This document shows positions 15,384 to 22,945 of a DNA stretch of 34,265 nucleotides, piece by piece. The notes beneath the pieces were generated by a model. It did no database searches, was not told where the DNA came from, and saw nothing but the letters and a program-made list of their open reading frames with translations. The stretch comes from Armatimonadota bacterium. Its GTDB lineage: Bacteria > Armatimonadota > UBA5829 > DTJY01. The translations under genes and the position numbers were made by a program. Position 1 is the first letter of the stretch. Each line of letters begins with the position of its first letter. The stretch spans positions 1 to 34,265 of the forward strand of contig JAIMAU010000021.1 in NCBI GenBank assembly GCA_023511795.1. The letters run 5' to 3'.

Positions 15384-16040
15384 ATGCGAGATTACGTACC
15401 AAGAAACGATGAGGAGCTTCGTGATTGGATGAGCAACTTCCTGACTGTGCTGACGCCGCATTTGGCGGAGTTCGGCATGGTCGCCGCTGATTTGCAAACT
15501 CTGCAGGACTTGAGCAACGGCTTCAGCGATGATTTGACAGCCTACGTGCAGTTGGCTCAGGAGACGCTGGCAATGTCGGCACAGAAGAAGAACTCCCGCA
15601 AAGCCATGGTCGCCGAACTGCGCCCAATCGTCCAGCGCATCAACCATCACCCCGCTATGACCGATGCAATGCGCGTGAGCCTAGGCCTAAAGCCATCCAA
15701 TGTCTCCACTAATTCGTTTCCAATTGAGGAGCTGATTCCAGACATCTTCCTCGAGACAACCCTCGGAAAGGTTACCGTCCACTGGGGTCCCAATCCGATG
15801 AATGAAGGCCGAAATGGGAAGCCAGAGGGCGTTAAGGGCGCGAACATCTACCGCAAAGCCGCCGGCGAGGATAAGTTCCAGCTAATTGCTTTCTCATCAT
15901 CTTCGCCATATTACGACTACGTCACGGGCCCTGCTAGAGATTATACGTACATCGTTCGCTATCGGGGAACGAAGGAAACAGATTTAAGCAACGAATCCAC
16001 CGAGGAGACGGTTGCCGCAAGGGGCGCACTGGCGACGTAG
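15384..16040 (+). CDS. Hypothetical protein with N-terminal helical region and C-terminal fibronectin-III-like domain
   Basis: The ATG at 15384 follows GGGGAG at good spacing. Residues 1–95 are predicted helical (NDEELRDWMSNFLTVLTPHL, then ADLQTLQDLSNGF and a lysine-rich helix). Residues ~125–212 form a beta-sandwich-like segment with KVTVHWGP, GVKGANIYRKA, PYYDYVTGPARDYTYIVRYRG, as in fibronectin type III domains. Proteins with this layout are common in environmental bacteria but have no established function. No signal peptide or membrane segment is visible. Its reading frame is clean, unlike the cas genes on either side, and it is on the opposite strand, so it looks like an insertion within the cas region. 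Confidence 0.7.
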   Translation: MRDYVPRNDEELRDWMSNFLTVLTPHLAEFGMVAADLQTLQDLSNGFSDDLTAYVQLAQETLAMSAQKKNSRKAMVAELRPIVQRINHHPAMTDAMRVSLGLKPSNVSTNSFPIEELIPDIFLETTLGKVTVHWGPNPMNEGRNGKPEGVKGANIYRKAAGEDKFQLIAFSSSSPYYDYVTGPARDYTYIVRYRGTKETDLSNESTEETVAARGALAT

Positions 16041-16080
16041 ATTTTCCTCATAGGGCTTCCACATCAGTGCATTAGGAGCA

Positions 16081-16114
16081 AAAAAGGGCAGGTATCTGCT
16101 TCCTGCCCTTTTTT
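16081..16114. terminator. Bidirectional intrinsic terminator
   Basis: AAAAAGGGCAGG pairs with CCTGCCCTTTTTT around a 9-nt loop. T tracts follow on both strands. It can end the FnIII-like gene (plus) and cas6 (minus), which converge here. Confidence 0.9.
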
Positions 16115-16169
16115 GGCAGTTTGAGCATTGAGCAAATAATTAGGCTTTCACATAAGGGCACCTGACTGC

Positions 16170-17127
16170 TTATCCTACGATTTCATATTTTCCCATGCCG
16201 AATACTGGGGAGTCGCCGACGTGGGTGAACATGCCCAAGACGAGGTATGGAAGGAACTCCTCCATCTCTCCTTTGTAGGTTACGTCGCCAACGATGCCTT
16301 CGTGGGGTATTCGCCGCCCTTGGCGGTTCGAGACATGCTCCCAATATATTTGGTCGAGATTTCCACTGGCGATTTTCACCTTTTCTGCGCGCTCGTGAAT
16401 GCCTGCGTAGTCTAGCTGGGGCCATTCGCCGCAGTGGCCGGCGGAGAGAAGTGATATTCGGCGGAGAAGGTTTCGCATTAGGATGTGGAATTCTGGCCGA
16501 AATGCGGGCTTATGGTTGTATGTTAATCGCGTGCAGGTTAGAAAGCGAATTTTCAGGTTATCTTTTGGCAGTCGCTCTGCATATTTGACCATGTCGGGGT
16601 ACTTCAGCACGACTGTAGTGGAGCGGACAACTGAGTCGGCGGGGTCGTAGACGACTTCGCTGCTGGCAGTTAAATCATTAACCGCGTAGATTTTCCCTAA
16701 CGTAAAAGGCGCTCTTCCTTTTCCGATGCCAGCCTCTCCGAGTTCTCGAAGGGTTACTAACGAAGTATGGAAGATATTCTATTGCGTTGCCGAAAAGGAT
16801 AAGCCGCATTAGCAGGAGTTCCCCCTCTTCGTATTCCTGCTTATTTTCTAGGGGAGGCTCGATGACGAAGGGGCGAGGGAATTTGCTGTACCCAACGGTG
16901 CCTTTCTGCTCTGGAGTCGCAGGGGTTTCGAATATGTAGGCATATGCGCATTTTGGTTCCAGCTCACAGCCTTCGCAGGTCTTTACGGACGGCTGATAGC
17001 AGACAAGCCGCTTGAACTGCATGGTGAGTGCGCCGCGAAGGGTACTGCCCTTGAACGGCGGGAGGAAAAGCGGCCCAGCACAAATCAGCTCGATTTCGTA
17101 TGAGCTCAAAAGAAATTTGGAAAGCAC
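16170..17127 (-). pseudogene. cas6: CRISPR endoribonuclease Cas6, one-base frameshift
   Basis: Cas6 cuts CRISPR transcripts at the repeat hairpin. The N-terminal part (17127 to about 16762) has the RAMP signature GPLFLPPFKGSTLRGAL and a CEGCELEPKCAY cluster. After EYLPYF the original frame degenerates, while the +1-shifted frame reads VTLRELGEAGIGKGRAPFTL and continues to the glycine-rich C-terminal motif FTHVGDSPVFGMGKYEIVG. One missing base near 16759–16762 accounts for the break. The restored length of about 318 residues is normal. A promoter lies just upstream. The gene is separated from the Cas3'-like gene by the tandem repeat and FnIII-like gene. The frameshift could be decay or a sequence error. 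Confidence 0.85.
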
Positions 17128-17222
17128 TTTGCCAACTCCGTTATTTTAGTATCAAGCTTTCTGCTTTCAAATGCTATTACAGACAGTGAACTGCTATATA
17201 AAGCAAGGAGTAGTTTGGCTAT

Positions 17223-17251
17223 ACCATAATTCAGCTGTCCCAAATTGTCAA
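17223..17251 (-). promoter_or_regulatory. Sigma-70-type promoter upstream of cas6
   Basis: TTGACA (17251–17246) and TATGGT (17228–17223) are separated by 17 nt on the minus strand. The -35 box overlaps the stop of the histidine kinase gene. The cas6 ATG is about 96 nt downstream. Confidence 0.5.
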
Positions 17252-19035
17252 GCCAAGTTTTCGGGCTCCATTTTTGGGATAGCAATTGTGAAGGTGCTTC
17301 CAACGCCGACAGTGCTTTCAACAGATATCCTGCCGCCGTGCGCTTGGACGATATCCTGCACGATTGACAAGCCTAAGCCTGTGCCGCCAAGCTGTCGCGA
17401 CCTCGCCTTGTCCACACGGTAGAACCTTTCGAATATGCGGTCAATATGCGCAGGGGGTATGCCGACGCCTGTATCGCTTACGCTCAATATCCAATCCTCG
17501 CTGGTTTCGGAAGCCGATATTTCGACGGAGCCTTTCTCAGGCGTATACTTAATCGCATTGTCTATTAGGTTTATAAGCACCTGATGCATTTGGCGTTTGT
17601 CCACATACATCTGCATTTGATGTGGAACGTTTATTTTAACGCTGACTTCGTATTGGAGGGCTTTTTCCGAAAGGTTCTCGACTGCCTGCTCAACTAATTC
17701 TCGCACCAAAACGTTTGAACGCTGTGGCCTGCGTTTGCCTGATTCAAGCTCTGAGATATTAAGCAAATCGGCTAGGAGAAGAGAAAGTCGCTCTGTTTCC
17801 GAATCGAGGCTGTTTACGAAACGATCCAGAACCTCTGGGTCTTCTTTGGCACCGGACTGGAGAGCGCCGACAATTGCGCGAATTGCGGCGACGGGCGTTC
17901 GGAGCTCATGGCTAACGTTCGCCACGAAGTCCTTCCGGACTTCTGCCAACATGCGAATCTCGGTAACATCGTGGAGACCCAGTACTACTCCTATTATTTG
18001 GCCACTTTCATCGCTTACTGGCGCTGAGTAAGCATTTACAATTCGCTCTACAGGGGCGTGAATCTTCAATTCCTTTCTCAGCGTGCGGCGTGATTTCACG
18101 GTCCCGTGAATCATTTCGACGGCATCGGGAATCATGCTAAGCGCTCCGATTTGTTCTCCTACAACCTTTTCTGATTTAATGCCTAAAATTCGTTCGGAAG
18201 CAAGATTAAACAAGATAATTCGTCCACGCTTGTCAGTTACCACTATACCATCCGCCATTGTTCGAAGGATGGTTTCCATTCTTTTTTTCTGTTCGGCTAC
18301 TTGCTCGATATTCTCGCAAAGGCGGTCAGCCATCAAGTTAAGGCTAGCGGCGAGCTCGCCTACTTCATCTTTCGACATCACAGGCACTCGCTGGCTAAGG
18401 TCTCCAGCCGCCATTGTTCTAGCCATCTCATTCATTTTGCTGATTGGGTCGGCTATGCTAGAGGCAAGTCGCATGCTAATTGCGATTGCTACTGCGCTTG
18501 TTATGGCTAGCGTTACTAGTATAATGCGGTGGATTCTGCCGGCGGCGCGGCGTGCTTCGTATAAAGAGGCTTGGAGCACGACCTTTCCGGCGGATTTTCC
18601 ATTTGCCTTTAGTGGAACAACGACAACAGCGCCTTTGACTTCGCGGGCTTCGCTGTGGCAAATCTTGCATCCGAAACCTTCCTGCAGTCCTTTGATAGAG
18701 TGTGCAAAATCCTCGACGCCGGGAGCGTTGAAGCCGGTTCCACTGCTTCCAATAACGCGGCCTTGGTTGTCGTACACGGTAATGCTTGCGCGAATATCAG
18801 CTGCAAGGCGTTCGCAAAGTCTGTTAAGGTCAACGCTATCAGTTGATTTTGACTGGCGTATTTTTGGCTCAAGCACGTCTTTAACGAGCGTTCCATGTCC
18901 GTGGAGTGCGGCTTCGACTTCGGCAATGAATTGGCGTTCGACAAAGTATGAAAATGTGAGGCCAAGGCTAAAAATAGCCAAGAAAGTAACAACGAGGTAG
19001 GTTAAGACAAAGCGCCATTTAATCTTCTTTGTCAT
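17248..19035 (-). CDS. Membrane sensor histidine kinase with periplasmic CxxCH motif (PhoR-like)
   Basis: I start it at the ATG at 19035, overlapping the response regulator stop by 17 nt; the frame upstream belongs to that gene's tail. The 595-residue order is: TM helix 11–30; periplasmic region 31–165 with FGCKICH (CxxCH at 123–127), the covalent c-type heme motif; TM helix 168–188; HAMP 190–242; PAS 250–360; phospho-acceptor VSHELRTP (His376); then the ATPase with LINLIDNAIKYTP (N box), VSDTGVGIP (G1) and GGTGLGL (G2). It should phosphorylate the adjacent OmpR-type regulator. The heme motif suggests redox, oxygen or NO sensing rather than phosphate, but that is inference. Confidence 0.9.
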   Translation of the reverse strand: MTKKIKWRFVLTYLVVTFLAIFSLGLTFSYFVERQFIAEVEAALHGHGTLVKDVLEPKIRQSKSTDSVDLNRLCERLAADIRASITVYDNQGRVIGSSGTGFNAPGVEDFAHSIKGLQEGFGCKICHSEAREVKGAVVVVPLKANGKSAGKVVLQASLYEARRAAGRIHRIILVTLAITSAVAIAISMRLASSIADPISKMNEMARTMAAGDLSQRVPVMSKDEVGELAASLNLMADRLCENIEQVAEQKKRMETILRTMADGIVVTDKRGRIILFNLASERILGIKSEKVVGEQIGALSMIPDAVEMIHGTVKSRRTLRKELKIHAPVERIVNAYSAPVSDESGQIIGVVLGLHDVTEIRMLAEVRKDFVANVSHELRTPVAAIRAIVGALQSGAKEDPEVLDRFVNSLDSETERLSLLLADLLNISELESGKRRPQRSNVLVRELVEQAVENLSEKALQYEVSVKINVPHQMQMYVDKRQMHQVLINLIDNAIKYTPEKGSVEISASETSEDWILSVSDTGVGIPPAHIDRIFERFYRVDKARSRQLGGTGLGLSIVQDIVQAHGGRISVESTVGVGSTFTIAIPKMEPENLA

Positions 19036-19726
19036 CGCTCTGTCCGACGTACATGTAGCCAATGCCGCGAACCGTAACAATGCGTTTTGGCAAGCTGGGA
19101 TTATCTTCTATTTTCTCGCGGAGCCAGCGGATGTGGACGTCGAGTGTTCTGCTGGTTTCGTAAGCATCCTCAGCCCAAACGGCGTTCAGCAGCATGTCGC
19201 GAGTCATGACACGGTCTCTATTTTTCACAAGAATTCGAAGAAGGTCGAACTCCTTCAAGGGAAGGTAAATAGTTTTGTCGCCCAGCTTAACAATTCTTCT
19301 GGAGCAATCGACAGTTAGGTCGCCCACGCGCAAAACTTCATGCCTACCCGATTCCTCAGCAAGGCTTGAGCGTCTCAATACCGCCTTTAGACGTGCGATT
19401 AGCTCTCGAATGCTGAAGGGTTTAATTACGTAGTCATCTGCACCCAGCTCTAAGCCGACTACGCGGTCAACCTCTTCGCCTTTTGCCGTTAGCATAATAA
19501 TTGGGATGCTTGTTTCTTTTCGAAGAATGCGGCATATTTCGAAGCCGTCTATCGTGGGAAGCATAATATCCAGCAGAATGAGGTCGGGCGATTGTTCGCG
19601 AGCCATTGCCAAGCCTTGAGCGCCGTCTGTAGCCACTAGGACCTGGTAGCCTTCTTTTTTGAGGGCATAGCTAACGGAGTCTGCAATCAGTGCTTCATCT
19701 TCGATAATCAAGATTTTTTCATTCAT
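19019..19726 (-). CDS. OmpR/PhoB-family response regulator
   Basis: This 235-residue DNA-binding regulator has a receiver domain with the acidic pair IIEDE, phosphorylated Asp53 in LILLDIMLP, Thr/Lys switch residues (MLTAK and VIKPFS), and a C-terminal winged helix (about 130–230) with LPLKEFDLLRIL, TSRTLDVHIRWLREKI and VRGIGYMY. It is the first gene of the pair with the sensor kinase, which overlaps its end. A good promoter precedes it. PhoB, ResD and WalR families all share this layout, so the regulon is not predictable from sequence. Confidence 0.93.
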   Translation of the reverse strand: MNEKILIIEDEALIADSVSYALKKEGYQVLVATDGAQGLAMAREQSPDLILLDIMLPTIDGFEICRILRKETSIPIIMLTAKGEEVDRVVGLELGADDYVIKPFSIRELIARLKAVLRRSSLAEESGRHEVLRVGDLTVDCSRRIVKLGDKTIYLPLKEFDLLRILVKNRDRVMTRDMLLNAVWAEDAYETSRTLDVHIRWLREKIEDNPSLPKRIVTVRGIGYMYVGQSDDKED

Positions 19727-19793
19727 GATGGAGAAGTCCTTACTGGTGGATAAGAGTAAGAACTTGGCTTTTTGAGAGTCGAAGTTCTTGAGA

Positions 19794-19823
19794 AGTATAA
19801 CTAATCTTAAGACTTCTTGTCAA
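19794..19823 (-). promoter_or_regulatory. Promoter of the two-component operon
   Basis: TTGACA (19823–19818) and TATACT (19799–19794) are separated by 18 nt on the minus strand. Several CTTCT/CAAG-type half-sites nearby, such as ACTTCTCAAGAACTTC just downstream, could be regulator binding sites. Confidence 0.55.
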
Positions 19824-19852
19824 GCATTTAAAGTATTAAGTACAGAATGACA

Positions 19853-21589
19853 TTACCGCACAGCCTCCATCATTTCAGAAATTGTAACGAAGCGGTAGCC
19901 TCGACTGCGAAGTTCGCTCACGATTTGGGGGAGTGCGCTGAGGGTTGCAGGCTCACCATTATGCATAAGGATAATCGCGCCATCGTTCACATTGTCTACT
20001 ACCGAGCGAGCAAGGATTACATGGCTGGCTCCTTCATACTTAGTGCAGTTTATGTTCCAGAATACGCCGGTTAGCCCTAAGCGGGCGGCGGCTTTAAGGA
20101 CAACGTTGTTCGCATGTCCTCCTGGGGGCCTGAAAAAGCGCGACTCTTTGCCGGTAATGGCGCGGATGACAGCGGCTCCTTTTGCCAGCTCCATCTCCAC
20201 CTGCTTTTGGGATAGGTTCGCAAGGTTTTCGTGACTGTAGGTATGATTTTCGATTTGGTGGCCGCCCGCTTCGATTAATTTTACAAGCTCTGGCTGTGCC
20301 TCTGCACGAAATCCGACTAGGAAGAAAGTTGCACGGACCCCAAGGTTGCGCAGTATCTTGAGCGTTTCCTCTGTGCGCTCATTTGGTCCGTCATCGAAGG
20401 TGAGTGCAACCATCCGTAAGCCGGCGGGACCCTGGCGCAGTTCGGCATATTCGGGCTTCCGTCCCTGGAGAATAATCAGCTGGTCGCGTGCATCAAGGAA
20501 ATTCGAATCGTATGCGACTGTATACTCGAAATGCTTTGCGGCGTTTTCTTTATCTCCAATCTCGAGGAAAATTTTTGCTAATTCGTAGTGTGCCAGCTTT
20601 CGCGACTCGGTCAAGCGAATGCAACTCCATATGCGTGCTGCAAGTTGCTCTGCTTTAGGACCTTTCAGATTTGGGAACTTAAGAGGATTAGCGTTTTCTA
20701 TTCGAACCCATGTAGATTTTCTGCTGACGATAGCGCCGTTTTGATCGCGCGCCTCGATTTCAACCTCGTGCAAGCCATTTGGGTGGTTGAGGGTATTCCA
20801 ATCGAACCTGAATGGGCTGTAATTTGTTACACCTACAAAATTTTTATCAACGAAAAACACAACATATGCAACCTGCTCCAGCTTGCTTGCATCTGCAGTT
20901 AGGGTTACGATACCGGACACAACAGGGGCATTTTTTTGTTCTGGGGGCTTCCTGGAAAGCTTTCCGTTTGGCAAGGCTATTGGTTGTTTCTTGTCAAATG
21001 TGGCGATAGGAGCCCGAAATTCCTCAAACCCTGGGGGCGCCAGGCTTTGAAGTACATCCACAAGCAGGTTGGAAGCGGATTCAATATCGCCTGCTTTCAA
21101 CTTCGCCATTGCGTGAATTTGCTTTGCAAGTGTTGATTGGGGTGCAGTGCAGTCGGCAACCTTGCCGTCTAGATAATCCAAATAGCACCTTAGCAATGAA
21201 ATCTCCTTGGAGCTATTGTCTATTTTTTCTGCCAATTTCGCCCATTTTTCCATTCCGGGCCTATCGCCTTTGAGCAGAGCGCAAATTGCGAGAGCGTAAT
21301 GGGCGCGCCATTCACTTGGATTAGCCGCAATGGCGTGGTGGTATTCTTTTTCCGCATCCGAAAGGTTTCCCGCATGAAGATAAATAGTGCCAAGTGCGAG
21401 ATGACCAAGCGAATCAGATGAGTTTAGGGCAAAGGCTTTTTCAACTGCTTGAAGGGCATCATCGTATTTGCCCAATTCGATATTTGCGACTGCTTCTTGT
21501 AGCAAGTCGCTGTATTCGGCTCCCAATGCCGCCGCACACAAGATTAAGGATAGGAAATATAGTTGGAGCAGTCTAGAAACGGTGCGCAT
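19853..21589 (-). CDS. TPR / Ig-like / polysaccharide deacetylase (NodB) fusion, exported
   Basis: The 578-residue protein starts with a signal peptide (LLQLYFLSLILCAAALGA). TPR motifs follow (about 25–135), then an Ig-like domain (222–297, SGIVTLTADAS…YSPFRFDWNT), a further TPR pair (about 320–375) and a NodB domain (about 390–575). NodB motifs are TFDDGP (397–402, catalytic base and metal Asp), NHTYSH (two metal His), RPPGG, and the final LMHNG where most enzymes have LMHD. It should remove acetyl groups from cell-wall or exopolysaccharide sugars outside the membrane. Bacillus has a NodB gene (ylxY) in the equivalent pnp region. It stands alone on the minus strand. Confidence 0.9.
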   Translation of the reverse strand: MRTVSRLLQLYFLSLILCAAALGAEYSDLLQEAVANIELGKYDDALQAVEKAFALNSSDSLGHLALGTIYLHAGNLSDAEKEYHHAIAANPSEWRAHYALAICALLKGDRPGMEKWAKLAEKIDNSSKEISLLRCYLDYLDGKVADCTAPQSTLAKQIHAMAKLKAGDIESASNLLVDVLQSLAPPGFEEFRAPIATFDKKQPIALPNGKLSRKPPEQKNAPVVSGIVTLTADASKLEQVAYVVFFVDKNFVGVTNYSPFRFDWNTLNHPNGLHEVEIEARDQNGAIVSRKSTWVRIENANPLKFPNLKGPKAEQLAARIWSCIRLTESRKLAHYELAKIFLEIGDKENAAKHFEYTVAYDSNFLDARDQLIILQGRKPEYAELRQGPAGLRMVALTFDDGPNERTEETLKILRNLGVRATFFLVGFRAEAQPELVKLIEAGGHQIENHTYSHENLANLSQKQVEMELAKGAAVIRAITGKESRFFRPPGGHANNVVLKAAARLGLTGVFWNINCTKYEGASHVILARSVVDNVNDGAIILMHNGEPATLSALPQIVSELRSRGYRFVTISEMMEAVR

Positions 21590-21726
21590 TTAAAAACTCC
21601 GAAGCAGATAACGAATGCGAAGTAATACTACCCAATGATGCGTTAAAAGTCAACGAGGATATTTGTTTTACATGCCGAAAAGACCGACTGCGGCATACTT
21701 TCCCACGGCACTGACAACATCGAACA

Positions 21727-22029
21727 TCAGGACCTAGAGAAGAACTCTGCTGGCGGGAAATGGGTTTCGCGGTACACCAAATCAACAATAATTTCGTCGA
21801 GCCATGCGTCAATTTTCAGAGCGATGCGCCCCTCGCCTGGTACTTTCTGATCACAGAGCGCTTCGTTGAATGCTTTTGTTACCGCAAGCTGAAGGTCAGT
21901 TACTTCTTGAGGCGTAAGATTTGTTCCTCGCGCAATCTCTCTGATAAATCTTCGCAGGATTTACGCTGCCGCAGGATCGGCGGGCAAGCTGAAGCGAGTG
22001 ATTTGAGGACAGCTTGTATACGTTTTCAT
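21727..22029 (-). pseudogene. RsbW-like anti-sigma factor / HATPase remnant with internal TAA
   Basis: From the ATG at 22029 the frame reads ITRFSLPADPAAA, then a TAA (21961–21963), then ILRRFIREIARGTNLTPQEV, LQLAVTKAFNEAL and a beta-rich end to the TGA at 21727. This follows the N-terminal pattern of RsbW/SpoIIAB-type serine kinases, where 'dLxLAVxEAxxNAxxH' is the ATP N-box; here the box is changed to KAFNEALCD. Changing one base (TCA to TAA) explains the stop. It is also shorter than a normal RsbW (~140) and lacks the glycine-rich ATP lid, so decay seems likely. A promoter precedes it. Confidence 0.55.
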
Positions 22030-22127
22030 TTTCGGCTAGGTCTTCCTCTCACCTGATATTTCGAGAATTTTCCGGGCTGGGGGTTAATCTCCATGCTCTG
22101 AGGGCATGTTTATTCGCTAGCCCTTTT

Positions 22128-22156
22128 AATGTATAATAAATTGACCCAAGCGTCAA
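22128..22156 (-). promoter_or_regulatory. Promoter with overlapping palindrome upstream of the RsbW-like remnant
   Basis: Minus strand TTGACG (22156–22151) is followed after 17 nt by TACATT, with TATACA one register earlier. The -35 is part of an inverted repeat TTGAC-N6-GTCAA (22141–22156), which could be an operator. The remainder of 22030–22315 shows no gene. Confidence 0.35.
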
Positions 22157-22315
22157 CTAGTAAAAATAACAGTTTTTTACCTATCTATTATATTTTCTTA
22201 CGCTCCCCCCACCAACCTAGAAGTTTTCCTCGACCTCTATCTATACGACGGCAAACGAAACAGTATGGTTCCTGAGATTTGTTGTATCCGAGGAATCAAA
22301 CAAATAAACGTGAAT

Positions 22316-22927
22316 TTAGCCTTCTGGTTTAAGGTGGTGGTAGAGCCAGAAGACAAACGCAACACCGATTAAAACAGCAATTACGATGTCTGCATTGTGG
22401 AAGTACGAGCGGATTGAACTCCAATTTTCACCGAGCACCTTGCCAACATAGGCAAGGAAATAGCACCACGGGACAGAGCCTACAAACGAGTAGACCATGA
22501 AGCGGCCGAAATTCATGCGGGAGACGCCTGCGGGGAAAGAGATGAAAGTTCGGATTACAGGAAGCAAGCGACTTATAAAGACTATTGGCTCACCATATTT
22601 ATCAAACAAGTAGTCGGCGCGGTCCATATCCTTTCCCTTGATTAGCAAATATTTTCCGTATCTCTTGATGAAAGGCCTTCCGCCGCGCATCCCGGCGTAG
22701 TACGCAACCGCCGAGCCAATTGCACAACCGAGTGCACCTGAGAGCGATGCGAGATGGAGGTCGAAAATACCTTTATATACCAAAAAGCCCGAGAATGGCA
22801 TTATTATCTCGCTGGGCAGAGGAATGCATGCGCTTTCTATCGCCATCATCGCTATAACGGCGGGATATCCAAATGAGCCTATTTGCTCTATCACCCAATT
22901 CGCTATTGGCTTGAGGAAATGGTCCAA
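22316..22927 (-). CDS. DedA/SNARE-associated family membrane protein
   Basis: The 203-residue integral membrane protein has the DedA signature: ESACIPLPSEIIMPFSG near residues 29–45, the GYPAVIAMM helix, then SRLLPVIRTFISFPAGVSRM around 120–139 with the conserved Arg residues and re-entrant loop. At least four transmembrane segments are visible, ending in a hydrophobic helix (IVIAVLIGVAFVFWLY). DedA proteins act as lipid scramblases or transporters, including undecaprenyl phosphate recycling. It starts 18 nt after the RNase J stop and is probably the last gene of the dapB–asd–rnj operon. Confidence 0.92.
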   Translation of the reverse strand: MDHFLKPIANWVIEQIGSFGYPAVIAMMAIESACIPLPSEIIMPFSGFLVYKGIFDLHLASLSGALGCAIGSAVAYYAGMRGGRPFIKRYGKYLLIKGKDMDRADYLFDKYGEPIVFISRLLPVIRTFISFPAGVSRMNFGRFMVYSFVGSVPWCYFLAYVGKVLGENWSSIRSYFHNADIVIAVLIGVAFVFWLYHHLKPEG

Positions 22928-22945
22928 CTCCAGACGCCTCCTGAG

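Noticed and set aside
14946-15432. Heptapeptide-repeat proteins in several frames over the 21-nt tandem repeat
   Set aside because: All are forced open by a 21-nt period free of stops; none has a convincing ribosome-binding site and unique flanking protein sequence. Kept as a repeat, with coding left as an open question.
18134-19000. Long plus-strand frame opposite the histidine kinase
   Set aside because: It is an antisense shadow of a gene with complete domain structure; the peptide is low-complexity Ser/Arg-rich with no family features.
21760-22056. Plus-strand 98-residue frame upstream of the deacetylase
   Set aside because: The opposite strand carries a recognisable RsbW-like sequence over the same bases.
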